Source of the DNA: Phytoseiulus persimilis
Lineage: Eukaryota; Arthropoda; Arachnida; Mesostigmata; Phytoseiidae
Assembly (NCBI GenBank): GCA_037576195.1
Contig: CM075102.1
Span: 10,912,001-10,976,000, forward strand
Direction of reading: 5' to 3'
Length of the DNA stretch: 64,000 bases
Part shown: positions 33,831 through 46,945 of the stretch, one piece after another
How the letters are laid out: every line of letters begins with the position of its first letter
Position numbering within the stretch: position 1 is the first letter of the stretch
Translations under genes and position numbers: made by a program
The notes under the pieces: generated by a model
What the model was told of the DNA's origin: nothing
Database searches by the model: none
The model's input: only the letters and a program-made list of their open reading frames with translations

Positions 33831-36800
33831 AAGCGAGTTGGCATCAGCTAGTTCATTATCCATTCCAGGATAGCGCCCGTATTCCCCCCTATCCAGCGCC
33901 TCTAGCGAGGAGAAACTCTAGCGTCTTGCGAGTGACGAAGTCATTCCATCGCAGCTGCATGTGGAAAGAGGGGGGGGTGTCAAAGATATACTCCACTTCC
34001 TTGGACATCGGTAGCTAGCGGCTGCAAGATGGATGAAATGAAAATTAATCTTCGATGACGATGAAATACCGGAATGGAATGGCTCGTATTCACAGATTGG
34101 ACTTCCGATGTGGATTCTGTCTTGAAAATAGATGGGGTTCTCGTATCTCGGCGACGTTCCGCAATCGGAGTTTATCAGATCTCAGCTTGGTTTCCAGGTC
34201 TTAACTCCTATGGGGACTTAAGGAGTAAGGGTAGAATTCCCTTATGCGCCGTAAGATCCGAAAGTCGCTGTCGTTGACAGAACACGCTTGGTAACTGGAG
34301 ACGACAACCATTCTTGTCCGTCCAGCGAAGGATTTGAAATGGTGGCTGAGCTAGGGAACGCGGGAAAACATAACGTGAAATCTCACCCTCATTGGTGGTC
34401 GAAGAAAGAGGGTCACGAAGTGGGAGTTACGATCGAGGAATCGAAGTCGCGATACGACGAGTCAGAAAGCCAAAGGAGGAAGAAGAAGACAAGTCAGCAA
34501 AGATTATACTCGAAGACATTCTCAGAGGGAGACCGCGGGATCGACCTCGGAAAAGACGGTCAGATACCCGGAACTCTGGAACATCTCGAGGAAGAGCCGT
34601 AGCAGCGGAAGGCCTGATCGGGCCATAGGATCCAGAAGTGGGAAAACAGCCTACAGTACACTCGCCGAAGTTTCATCTGAGACAGAGAAACTGGCGGGTG
34701 GCTCCCTTTCAATCGGCATCCAAGAAACGAAGCATTCCAGAAAGAGGACACAGACGCGGAGATCATCCGCCAGAGAACCAGATCGAATCATTCCTGCACC
34801 CTTGGAATCGGCAAGAAGTTCCCCGGTTCTGGAGACCTTTTGAGGACCAATGGCGACGAATCGGATAAGGGTGATCCCCAGGGGAGAAAATATTTTCCCT
34901 GACAAGTAAGGACTTGGGATGTTCGATAACTTCTGGGTAACACTCACTGGGAAATGAGTCGTCGATTCGGGACCCGTTCAGGAGATGCGGAAGGATTCGC
35001 GAGGGGAACCAGATTCCCCAAGCCGTACGACCATCGAGAACAGTAGGAGAGGATAGCTTGCCACATTCCTGGGTGGGCTTCCGATCTGCGTAGCGAGGAA
35101 AACGTGTCGGGTTGATAAATTCAGCTGGTCGAAACGGGATAATCGAAGTGAACTCGACAACAAAGTGGGGGGGGGGGGCATCCACGCAGAAGCTATTGCC
35201 CACGGCAAATAAAATGAGCCAGACTCGACCCCATCATGATGAAAGTGGGGAGAATCAGAACACAAATCTTTGATGTTGAACCTATCTCAGCTGCTCTCAG
35301 TGCTGGGACAGAGCGAGGGCAAGATTAGAGAAACGGAAGAGAGGGGATCTCCATGATCGTGCCCGGGGCGCGAAGCTGATGGGGCGCGCAGTTAGGGGGC
35401 GTAAAACCGTACTTGGTTTTGTTTCTATAGCCCTGACCGTGAATTGACACTTCGTCTTCCGAAAGGATGAACGCCCCAGAGATCTGGGGAGCGCCAAATC
35501 CGAGTTGAAGTTTGTCCATATCCGTTTGTCTGGAGCTGTTGAATGACAGAAAGTTTCGCCACAGTCGAGGCTCATCGTGCGCGATTCAGGTCATCACACT
35601 ATCGTGGTAACATTGAGTGAACATGACATTGTTTCCAACTAGAAGAATCCCTTGCGATGGCTCACCGAATTTCCGCGGGGGCTCGGAGAGGGGGGGGGGC
35701 GCATTTTCGCCGGTGCGCCCGGGCGCCGCTTGAGCCAGATACGCCACTGGTCCTAAGAAATCAAGAACGCATCGATAGAGAATCCTGAGGTGAGCATTTT
35801 TGCGTTCGGTGGACAGTATGTGAGGAGAATAGCGGCCATGAGGGGGTTTCGAAGTTGACCTTTTTTCGAGGTCATCTCAGAACTGGCCAGGGGGACGCCG
35901 AGCGATGGTGGCCGGAAATTCTACTGTCTCAGGCATGTTTCGGGACTCGAGAGCAGAAAACAAAATGAGGATGATTCCCGTCGTGGAACAAACATCGCCT
36001 GATCGACACGGTAACTCATGCCTCGGATTGTTCGCCAGCTTCTGAGTGAGTTCCATTGGATGACATGCATTCAATCCCGCCTCGTTGGAGTGGTACGAGG
36101 GGAATTGTGAGAGGGATTGCCAATATTCGAAGCAACGGAGACCGAAAGCAAGGTCTCGTATCCAGCGAGAACCAGCGGAACGTAGGAGACGAGAGCAAAC
36201 CTCACAGAATTTCAGGTGACTGACGTCCGAATCGCGCTCCACATAAAAAAAGGGAACTTAGGCGGAAGATTCGAGTGCGATCTGCTCAAAGGAGGAAACA
36301 CGGGATGTTTAGACATTCCGAAAAGGCTTTAGGAAGCACCTTCATGATACGAAGTTGGCAGGAAGACGTACTACTGGGATTCGAGAACTCTGGAAACCAT
36401 GGTGCAGAATGTTCAATATGTAAGGAAGTAGGACAGCAGGATGACAATACACAGGGGCGATGATCAGCACAAAAGAGATGATGTAGAATTGGGACCAGAG
36501 GAGAGACCATTGGGCCTACCTCATGAGATGGAGAGCTGCAGAAAAGAATCGCCCTAGACCGAGGGTCGTCTGCGATTTGAGAACAAAAATGGCGAACTCG
36601 GCTCCAAATGGCGATAGGTCCATTGCTGTCGAATTCCGGATTCCGACTGATACCGGTTCTGGGCCAGTTTCTGTTCTAAATGCTAGTCTCAGAGCGGTGA
36701 TGTTCGCACGCTCCCCGAGCGAGTGGACGGCTCGAGAACGGATTCATTTTCAGTAGGAGATAAGTCCGAAAGTAGTTCACCGTCAAAGGGGATACATCCA

Positions 36801-37270
36801 AGGCAGTAGTAGTACTAGGAGAAACGTATCTGGAAGGCCACGCTCTCGAGGATGAACGAAGCTTCACGAATGGAAGCGCCCTTCGGCAATCTCATGAGCT
36901 CACAATTTGTGATGATTAACGCCGCTGTCCCCTCCGTACTTGAGAACGCTGTTTGCTGTAGAGGTCCACGGTCGTTCCTGTTCTGCCGAGTTTATTGTTT
37001 GATGCAGAAATCACCTTCGGCTCGAGCAACAGAGCGGCCGATAGAGGGGGTGAGCCGGGTGTTTTTCGTCCACAACAATGATCTCCAACGAGCGCATGAC
37101 ATCTCTTCTGTTTGCACCTTTCATTCGCTTCTCTCCCTCAAATCTCGATTCGACTCATGGTGCCGCAGCAAAAGTCTCGGTCTAGAATCCCACAAGGGAT
37201 AATGGGAAAAGACTGCCGACGAGGTTCAGAACGCAACTGTAGGACCTAAGAACAGGGGATCCACTGGTGT
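33831..37270. other. no supported gene; decayed coding-like stretches, G-tracts
   Basis: Minus-strand frames at 34763-35203, 35325-35519 and 35877-36242 contain protein-like runs (RFPRYADRKPTQECGKL; GAFILSEDEVSIHGQGY; FCEVCSRLLRSAG) but no known domain. Homopolymer G runs sit at 33970-33977, 35167-35178 (G12) and 35690-35699. I infer old gene or element copies on the minus strand. None can be delimited. Confidence 0.3.
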
Positions 37271-37462
37271 GTGGTGGAATTAGGAAAGAGTCCACCCCGC
37301 GAAATGGCAGAGTCCTCAATGGATCTTTCCTTCATTCGTTTCGAAAACACCATAAGTCCAAACATGATGAGCCAAACCCAAACCAAACCCCAGCCGCCTC
37401 CTCGTGGCTCACTGATCTCCGAAGAACTCTGGATCAGGCTCTCCGTCCTTCTGCCTATCTGA
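37271..37462 (+). pseudogene. possible F-box-like remnant
   Basis: The frame carries SLISEELWIRLSVLLPI, continued after a one-base shift by SDPKVLTVIM. That resembles the LPxELLxxIFSFLPxxDLxxLxxVC core of an F-box, the Skp1-binding domain of SCF ubiquitin ligase adaptors. The resemblance is short and frameshifted. A chance match is quite possible. Confidence 0.25.
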
Positions 37463-40400
37463 TCCCAAAGTTCTCACCGTGATCATGCAATCACAGCTTT
37501 CACCAGGATAAGAAACGATTTCCTAGGAATCAACAAGGATGGACTCATCGTCGTTCGGAGTCGAGCGCGTCGAGCATTCGTTGAATGATCCTCTCTGAAC
37601 TCTGAGGATGGAGGAACAGTACAAGGGCCCAGCTCGGAAAACCTGATTCCCAAGATGCTGGACGATGGAGTATCCTCTTACAGAGAACGAATACCAGGGA
37701 CAACGGAGGAAGCTACGATCGAGCACCGCAGCGAAGCCTGCCTCTGGGACAAATCCGGGATGAGCCACTGAAGATAATTCGCGAAACGGACGCAACCAAG
37801 TAGCCAGGAGCTCTTTTAAGAACACCACGCGCCGAAATCCTCCGGCCTTGTAACGAAGGGGATCACAAAAAGAGCTCCTTTCCGTGCTGTCTTTCCCGCG
37901 GTGAAATCGAACCTCCTCACACGTCATCCTGACCGAATTCAGAGAGAGTCGAGATAGGCTCGAATCCTTTGACACATAAAAGCTTCCAGAATACGTCCAA
38001 CGACCGCTGAAAAGTTCAGGGTTACGCACACAGCTCATTGGAAATCCCGCGAATACGATATGAAATCAGATTTCCGTAAACTGAAATTCTCAAACGTCCA
38101 GTGTGATCGGAGTCAACGGTATCTAGATAGAGAGTTCCTGCAGGCATGTACGTCTGGCAAGGAAACTGCTCGTTCCACAAAAGTTCTTCAATCCGACGTA
38201 CCGCAGCGAGAATGAGCAAACAGGAACACGATGCACGCACATGTCTTTCCAGCTTTGCGACTGAACAGACGATTTCCCACCATCTCATCTTGGGAGCCCT
38301 GTGGCATGCTGTCTGCATAGCCCTGAGCCGTGATTTGATTGTCATCGTGGAATCATTCTGAACGTAGGTCACATAGGAATATATTTCATCAGACATTGTA
38401 AGATGTTGACATTGCCATCGCTCTTCGGATTGGGGCAGTACCTGGAGGTGATGCCCCCAGTCCTGGCCCTGGTGCCGACTGAAGCCGATTATCCCAGGCA
38501 GCCACTGCAAACACAGTCCTGTAATACCATGGAAAGGGCTTGAGTTGGCGAATACGCTCTCGAGGCGGCAAACTTTCGATGAGGTCACCTGGGCCCTGAC
38601 ATACGGCAGCAAATGTCAGATTGGGAGCACATCCGAAGGATCATTGTTTTCTAGAGGTCAAATCGCCCGGTGCGTCGCGGATTCGCAGCCGGCAATTGTG
38701 AGAGACGGGAAGAAAGCCAGCAGCAGCTCAAAACTCGAACTCAGAGGTTATATTCGCTTGAGAGTGGGACACATCCGACGAAACTACAACTAACATGGAA
38801 CTCGACACGCTGGAAACAAGTGGGAACAATCGACTGTCGCTTTCTGGAAGACGCCGGGTCCGTCGCACGGTGGTTTGAGAAACAGACAGCAATCGGTAAG
38901 GCCACCGGACGCGATCAATGGCTGCGACTCGGTCCTTCAAACAGTTGGAAGATGGCGTTCGCCGGAGATTTGGTGATGACTCAGTTCAGATCGGTGGAAT
39001 TCTCCGTTTAGGCTTCCCGAGACTGTCAACAGGGTTGTCTGCTCAGAAAGGCATGTACGTGCGAGAGGTCATGAGCAGCTCTCTGCCTCGATGAAATCAC
39101 AGAGTCCTGGCTCTGGCGAGCTCAGAAAGTCGAATGATCATGGGGGAGTCGGTGGGATTCGGTTGGGTGTGAGATCCCATCTCATGGGGGCCGAACCGAT
39201 CCTGCCTTGGAACGGTACGGGAAATCTGAGTGACGGAAAATCTCTCTGAGAGACATTCCTTCTGCCCCGGCTCTGGCTGAGCCGTAGATGTATCGGGGAT
39301 CGGCATGGAGCTCCGGTACCTGCATATCAACGGAAGAAGTGGGCAAGATTATTTTCGCTGTCCCCCATGATCGGGATGAGATTTGAGATATGACCTCTGT
39401 TCTGGGGACGGCTTCTTCCTGAGACTAATTACCTCGATTGGCGGCCGGGAAAAATCATGATCAGGAACCCCAGTTCAAGGCCTCGCTGTTAGGGGTTCGC
39501 TTCCGCAAGCCTTCTGTGAGTTTCCGGAATATCTGAATAAGAGTAAGTTTCCTCCTTCAGTTATTGTCCTCGTGGCTATCCCAACACGAACACAGGATCT
39601 ATGAATTCGAACTCAAACAGGGGATGAAGCCGATCAATACTACGATTCGTAGATAGGAAAACGTAGGGAACAGAAGTCCTTGAAATTCCCGGATCCGAGA
39701 AATGGAATGTAGAGGCTTCCTTCGATTTCGTAGGAGTGGAGAAATGTCGGACATTGATTGGAACTCGCAAAGGTCTCTAGAATACTCCGCCCGAGTTGGA
39801 AAGGGAAAACCCCGACAGATTAACGAAGCACCCCGTTCTGCAGTATCACTTCTACGAATACTGATATCGACTCCACGCAACATCGACTCAAGTAGGGAGT
39901 TATCCTTGTTTGCCCCATAGGTCGCGCCAGAAATCTCTTCCGATACTTCAGGTAGCCTGCGCGTACACTCTCGGGTGCCAGTTCATGTGCTTATGACCCC
40001 GAGACTCCGGCTCCGAATCTTTTCGGTCACAAGATTTTTCATCCCCAGAGATATCCAGTCAAATATGGAATCGCGCGATCGTTAGTTTGAAACCGAGGAA
40101 ACCCCTCAACGGAGATGTGCACGGGACATTCTGCTTGGTGGCTACCTCCTTGATTGGAACTTTGAGAGTCCGCATGTCGTCCATGACAGCCTTCACCTGG
40201 CTACCAGCGTAATTCCACCTCCGTATCGACTATGCGAGTCTCTGGTGAGACCGTGCCGCTCTCGGTGGGACCCTATTTGATGGTGGTTTGCTTAGAGAAA
40301 GTGTGTCGTTTCCATTTGGAGTGGGTTAGAAGAGATTCCGGATGACTTACGAATTCGGTGATGCCCAATGCTCAACATAACATAGGAGATTAAGTCTCAA

Positions 40401-41836
40401 GAGAATACAGGATTCTACAACCGCTTGGCTGGAAGCAACAAATCAGACTTTGCAGAGTTTCCCGGGAGCCGCGGAGATTACAATTTCGGGAGAAAACCAT
40501 CGTTGGTCCCTAACCGTAGTTGTTTTCTCTAGAACAGCGGCGTCGTTCGCGATCGTACGCATGGGACCATGTCCGATTTTGAACAAGGCCGTTTTTTGAC
40601 GCTGAGGCTAACATTGAATCATGGATGCCAGGAAGAACACCTATTTTAACGTTAGCACCACGCATGCTGTAATGAGTCGGCATGAGGGGCCATCCAGGGC
40701 TCGAGCGTCCGGAGCCGGGAAGTCTCGGGGCCAGGAGGTCTAAGAGCCGAAACGTCCGGGGCCGAAATTTCATTTTAGGGCACTGCGACCGAACGCGGTA
40801 CCATCTGTTTGTTGTGTGCTGTTGACCTCGAGACAGACAGTTGAACATCGATGACTTTTCCAATGCGAATAAAGGGTATACTGCTCCAATTCTCTCCTAC
40901 CAGTACCGAGAAATAGTAGTCCACTATTGACTCCAATATACACTCCCTTGTTCGCGAAGACACCTCGGAAGAAGCCAGGTAGGGGGAGTGATGTGAATGG
41001 TGAGTGAACGTGTTTTCTCTAGGACTCTCAGAATGAGATCCTCGGGCAAGCGATAGAGATCGAGCATCTCGAGCCAAGTCAATGGAGCGCGTGCGATCAC
41101 TATGGGCGCATCGAAGTTTTTCAAAACGGCGGTTACGAAACAAGGAGCTGCACGGAGTCGTCTTCGGCTGCAGTACGCTCATTACAGATGAGGTTTTCAT
41201 GGTAAGTATTTTGCGGACTTTCCGAGGACCCTTCTTGCTCCAGGGCGAGTGTTTGGAGTCTCAGCGATCGAAGCATTTAGCTAATTCAATCTGGGTCTGA
41301 CCGTCAGGCTTGAGAAGATGAGCGATTGGCTCAGGAAGAGTTTTCCGAGTGAACCTGCGTTCCCGTTTGACGGGAAACGGAAATTCTTGGTCCAGAAACA
41401 ATTGAGGTTGGACTGCCATGTCTCATGAGTCAAAATGTCAACCGCAACGATATCTGAATCATGGCCTGGTTGTTTTCACTTTCCGTTCTCGTCATCGTTT
41501 CCTTCGCATAGTGCTAAATGGTGAAGATCACTTATTCCCAGCTCACTGTGATGAACAATTTCCGTCACTACCCTCCATATTTTCCCTCTATCTCTGACGA
41601 TTGCTCTGGAAACTGCTTGCGTCGCCTAGAATCTCCAATCATGGATATGAGAGAAATATTTAAAGTCCGAAAATCGGACTAGCATCGTGAGGGATTGAAA
41701 TGAAAATGGTAAACACTCTTAGCTCATCGCTGCGAACAACTCCGCTCTGGGCTTCAACGCCAGCTCGAGTGTTTCTAAGAATGTGCATTTCCGCTTTGCG
41801 CTAGACAGAAAGGCAGATCTGATTCCGAGGTAATGG
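37463..41836. other. no supported gene
   Basis: Minus-strand frames 37523-38038 and 38022-38612 (171 and 196 codons, overlapping by 17 bases) are longer than most here and partly protein-like (PAGTLYLDTVDSDHTGRLRI) but match nothing I know. A second weak F-box-like string, LDLYRLPEDLILRVLEKT, occurs on the minus strand near 41020-41080. Confidence 0.3.
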
Positions 41837-42256
41837 ATGGTACCAGCAAACGACATCGCAAAAACAACCGGGAACCGCAAGAAGGATGTACAGAACGACG
41901 TTTCCCCAGTCCGGAAAAACTTCGACGAGCTGGTGAACGGAGTGGCGGGAAATATTTGCATGAACCGGGTGGATTTCGACAAGGCTCTTCAAGAAAATGA
42001 CATTAATACTCTGGGATATTGTGATTATTGAAACAGTTTTTTGATCGTCCCAGGGGAGGATGATACACCAGAGGGATCATTTGATGAGAATGTGTACTCA
42101 TGGCGCTTGATGGTCAATCACACAGATCTCGGGCCCATGTTGCCTCAACGTCTCGACACAAACCTGGAAGGAATCGGCAGCCAACTCCGGGGGATAACTC
42201 CCCGCCTTAGATTCATGACACCCGTTCCGATCCACCTATCAATCGAAATTTCTTGA
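41837..42256 (+). pseudogene. unrecognised frame of ~139 codons with one in-frame stop
   Basis: An ATG at 41837 opens a frame with coding-like composition (NFDELVNGVAGNICMNRVDF, then DKALQENDINTLGYCDY). It reaches a TGA at 42029-42031 and continues in the same frame with FLIVPGEDDTPEGSFDENVY to a TGA at 42254. No domain is recognised. The simplest reading is a pseudogene with one nonsense mutation. A selenocysteine or stop-readthrough reading has no support. A further plus-strand open frame at 42581-42856 may belong to the same ancestral gene. Confidence 0.35.
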
Positions 42257-45200
42257 GCGGCTGGAAGAAATCACATGATGATACTAACACAAACCTGACT
42301 GGGACGCTCCAGGATTTTTCGTAGTTTTCCACCCCCTCGAATCCGCTCCCCTAGAACCGATGAGCAACCATACGTGAGGCGTGTTGAGTGTCGATTGCAG
42401 GAGTCAACTTTAGACCAACTCTTCGGAGACCAACGAGAAACGGAATGCGAGGTCGCAGACGGAACAGACAAGCCCAGGCCCGTTCTTCAGTAACTGACTT
42501 GAAACGAGATGCTGGCTCGACGACAAGCGAGAAACGTCGCGTTTGCGTCCGGGCCAGGGCTCCATTGTACCTAAGGGATCATGGCATCTAGGCCCCAGAG
42601 ATTTCAAACCAAGAACCATGTCCGAAATCGTTCGTTCGAGATCCATGAAACCCTCATGGGATATATATATGCGGAAGACTCAGCGGCGACTCTCCCGATT
42701 GGAATATTCGGTGTCCACTCGTCTGGAACGACAATTTTGGAGAAAAATACACTGAATCCTCACCGCACTCCTCCCTTCCAGAATCTTTGCATCATTCACC
42801 ACAAGGCCATGTCTGAGTTGTGTGCAGGCCGTTCTTCTCCACCTACGCTCACATGAAAGAAGAGAATCCATGAAGAACACCTATGTGTGCATGAGGTCCA
42901 TGCACAGTCGAGCGCCACCGTCCAGGGCTGAGAAGTCTTGGAGTCTGAATTTTTCGGGACCGAATAGTTTTGGCGCCAAAAAGTGCGAGCCGAGCTGGCA
43001 GGCTATCGTAACCAGGATTTCCTGGGCTTTGGGGATGTTTCAGGAATCGCGGGCGGAAAACCGAACGAGGGCGATTTCCGATGAAAAACGAAAATCGTTG
43101 AGAGGACCCACAATATTTGGATAGTTCGGCTGTTTCTGAGCAGTTTTCACTCGGGGAGATACCTTCGATTCCGCACAGTTGAAAGTTATGAGAGGGAATG
43201 GCGCGGACGACGAGATTGGCCAACAAGGCGAAGCCTCAAAACAGAGAGGAAACGTTCGCTTGCGATTCCGCGACATGACTCTAATCGGTTTGTTGGCTAG
43301 TGTCCGGCTTCCTTGCGGACGTGAACGCGACCACGGCGAGTCCGACCCGATATAGTTTGATGTTTTCGTCAGGGTTTCTAGGAAGAACTCGAGAATAATG
43401 GGTCTTTCTGTGAGCTACCACCCGGCTGCAATAACATAGCCACTCCAACAGAGAACCAGAATTTTATTTCGACGGAATTCCACCAAATAACAAAGTTACG
43501 GCCAAACCAAAATCTTGTCAAGAAATTCCCGACTCAGAGAAGCAACCCCGTAATTGTTTTCGTCGACATGCTGATGATCTTAGCGAGCTGAAATGTGCGG
43601 ATGCGACCGTGTCCGACTTGTGACCAGGACACTAATGACCGCCACCTTTCGGAGACGAAATTTACGGAGCCGGAAATTATGATGTCTTGAATATCGCGTA
43701 GCCGGAGTGCGGGGGGGTGGGCGGAAAGTCCACGACGAGCTTTCGGAGGCCGAGAAGAACCAATGTCTGAAGACAACCATTGAAAGTTCACCTGTTCACC
43801 GAATCGTTGAGAATAACATGATCTGTTGTTCCAGGAAAGGATTCAGCAGGCTTCGGATTTCAAACCAAATGTTCCCGGCTCTGTGCCGAGGATGAGTCGT
43901 ATTAGGTGTAGGCGGGAATCGCTTGAATGGTAACCACTGCAAAACGCGAAGGTTCACAGCTTTCGTCATCATCCTCGTACGTTTCACCGTCGGGAAGCCT
44001 CCTCCGCCGGCCTGTCAGAATGCTGAGGGCGCCCCTGTCTCTCGGAGCCGATAATAACCGTCATTCATGACGAAGAACGCATCAGAAAAGACAAGTTTTA
44101 GACATGGTACAAACGAGCCGACTGTGGCGGGAATTCCGGCAATGGGTTGTCTGGTGAAGAACTGCAAGATGCTCAGTCATCGAGGGCTGTTTGAGAAGAA
44201 GGCACCATCATCAGTCCTGGGCTATATCAGTCCGCTTATCGCAGGTTTCGGCTTGCACTTTCGTTTTCTTTCGGGAGGAACGACTCACAGAGGGGAGACC
44301 CTATGATTCACAAAAGGAACTGTGAGTGCGGAAAGAAGGAAAATGACAATGGGAGAAGATCGAAGAGCCAAAGGAAAGAGAATGCATTCACGCATCTGCA
44401 TCGACATATGCAGTCGCTCCGCAATGTCTCTGGAAAGTAGCAGCGAGTCACTCGGCTGCAAGCGATCACTCGACTACGAGGCTGTGGGTCTCCAGGGCAC
44501 GCTCATTGCACTCCTTGAATCCATTTCCTCAGGGTTTCCCATCAGTCGATCAGCCCGTTGGACCATGTTACGCCCACTCGTCCGAGCCTGTGAGTCTTCC
44601 ATCAAAATCGATGCCGGAATGTCTTTTCGGCCAAGATGTCGCTCGTGGTGGGATGAGGCTGCCGGAACGTCCGTCGTCGGGGGGCTCGGCGCCCAAACAA
44701 CACGCTGCATGTTCAGGCATTATTCCTCGTCAGGATGCAACCAATTTGCGTGGCCTTGGCAGTGTGTGCTGCAGCCTCGCGTTCGGGCGAGCAGCAATGT
44801 ACGTTCCGATGAGCATGGAACTGCTCTAAAAACCTGATGACGATTTCCAGGTCGTGGTCGAGAATGTTCGTGGTCAGCGGGGGACTTCTCAAGATCCATC
44901 CAGCGTGAAGGACCATGTGTGCGCGTCACTCGGGATGGAATTTCATCCTAGCGATCACGGCATTCGCGGTACCCAAGTCTTGGCGATCTTCCTTGAGATC
45001 CGCGACTTCTATCGTCCTTGCCGTTCCGGCGGATTTTACTCGTTATTCCTTCCGGGGTTTATGCCACGAAAGCGAATCATTCGTGGCCTGACAGTCACGG
45101 ATTTCAACAGAACCCTAGACCTCCGCTCGTGAATGTTCCGATCTCATCTCGAGGTATCTGTTCACAGGGCGTCGGAGGTTCGAACTCCGAGTGCTGACTG

Positions 45201-46504
45201 CTGATCATCGTCTCATTTGGGTGAGAAAACTTCCGGCACTAGTCGGTTTCCCTTCAAGAAGTGGCTCTGCCCCGAGCTCAGTTTACATCCTTGGGGAAGG
45301 GGCCGGTTGAAGCGAACCTCGTTCTCTTCAAGGTGAGAGTTGCTCGTCTTGTCGAGGTATAACATAGTACTGAGTTTTGACACAGGAAGTCCGCTACGCC
45401 GAACTGTCCAATCGAGCTCTTGAGATCCTACGAACCTCTCACGATTCCCTCTTTTTCGGTTCCATGCTCTCTCGACCGTGATTTGCACGCGAATCCGGAA
45501 GCTTTTTGCCGCGATAAAACTTCGTCCCTGGTTATGGTCATGACCAGCCGCATCGATCATTCCGCTGCCCATCCTTGAGTTTGGTCTTGGACATGAAAAA
45601 GCGGGGTGTGGAAAAGTGACCCAGTGAGCAGAACTTCGGGACTCAGGATCCCGTTCCAGCGGCTCTGGTCCGCCTCGGGTCTTCGTCGACGACACTACCG
45701 TTCCGTTCGGTTTTGCTGCTTCCCCCTCAAAAATATGGCTCTGCGGGAAAGGTTTCCCTTTGATGGGAAAAGCGGTGTCGATTCCAGTGCGTCCTCGAGT
45801 CCGACTAAAATCGTGGCCTGCAGCCTCGGAAGTGCTGATTGAGATACGGAGAAGTGGTCCGTTGAATGAACGAGGAGATGAACGTGGAGTGGCACTCAGA
45901 GTCAGAGCTCTCGCTAGGGAGAACACTTGAGGTTGGCCCAGATGAGGGGAATAAGTTCCCGAGGAGGCAGTGGCACATTTGAAGACCTCGCTGCAGTAAC
46001 TGAGACGAATCCGATGAAACGCTCATTGGACGCGAGAGCTCGGATAAAACGATTTTATCCCGGGGTCAGCTCAACCTTGGGAACACGGGTTAGTATTAAA
46101 TATGATCTAAATGGGGGGAGCGAAGGCAGACACGTCGAAACCGAGTTTTTCCGCCTGGAATGCCGGCTGCTGCGGCTGCTCCTGTTGTCGGAGTTCGGAA
46201 TGCACGACTTGAGGGCGGAGAGCAGGCGCCGAGGTGGATGGAAAGCGAATGCAGACCATCTGCGAGTCCGATCCAGAAGCTGTTGAAGGCCAGGAAATCA
46301 GGAAAGGGTCAAGCAGGAGGTGGGTTGCGTTCATCCTGCTCCGTGGAAGCCGTTCTTCATTCTAGTGTTTGTTGTTGCTACAGAGTCACCATTCTCGACC
46401 TAGTCTCAATGAATAAATTGCTGTACTCTCTCTCTCCGAGATCGCGAGGAAATGGGGACGTCGGTGGCTGCGGCAGCGAATAAGGAGCCGAGCGAGGAAA
46501 AAGG
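42257..46504. other. no supported gene
   Basis: The minus-strand frame 45213-45926 (237 codons) is the longest here. It is Arg- and Ser-rich, with no domain and no clear start context. The string GAAGAACACCTAT is shared between about 40632 and 42871 with scattered similarity after it, hinting at an old duplicated repeat. Confidence 0.3.
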
Positions 46505-46680
46505 GAAAGAGGCATGTTGGTCTCTTTGTCTGTCTGACCGTCCGTCCGTTCGTTCGTTCGTCTGTGTATCCGTCGGTCCGTCGCGCCGGTTCTTCTCCCC
46601 GTCGGTGCGTCTGTTTGTCTGCCAGGCCGCATGTCTGCACGTCCGTCTATCTATCCGCCTGTCTGTCCGCTCGTCAGTTT
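46505..46680 (+). repeat. degenerate tetranucleotide array (NGTC/CCGT)
   Basis: This stretch is built almost wholly from four-base units such as GTCT, GTCC, GTCG and TTCG. Because the period is four, all six frames show spurious periodic peptides (TDRRIHRRTNERTDG type on the minus strand), which explains several long overlapping open frames here. None is likely real. Confidence 0.9.
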
Positions 46681-46737
46681 GCACGAGGGGTCGGTCGACG
46701 TCAGAGCAAAACGACTGCGACGACAACGGCTTGGTGG

Positions 46738-46812
46738 TGGTGGTGGAAACGACGACGACGACGACGACGGCCGCGGCGGTTGTGACGGCAGCAGCGGCAA
46801 CGGCAGCTGGAA
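46738..46812 (+). repeat. GACGAC / GGC trinucleotide-rich tract
   Basis: A run of ACG/GAC units grades into GCGGCAGCAGCGGCAACGGC. It marks the start of the sequence with many trinucleotide repeats that continues to the receptor exon. Confidence 0.9.
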
Positions 46813-46937
46813 GGGGGAGGGTTACGAGCTGTCCTTGTGCAAGGGAACGGAGAGGGTCCATCTCTGGGAGCTTGGTCGGGCGGGCGGTCGAGCTGGATGC
46901 CTGGCTGGTTCGTAGGCAGCAGAGGAGAGCTTTCTAT

Positions 46938-46945
46938 ACAGTAAG
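46938..46945 (+). promoter_or_regulatory. possible 5' splice site
   Basis: CTATACA is followed by GTAAGTGAG, a close match to the donor consensus. It could end a 5' untranslated exon of the receptor gene, but no transcript evidence ties it to 51374. Confidence 0.25.

Noticed and set aside
40924..41124. F-box protein fragment on the minus strand (LPEDLILRVLEK)
   Set aside because: The similarity is about a dozen residues with no flanking repeat domain, so chance cannot be excluded.
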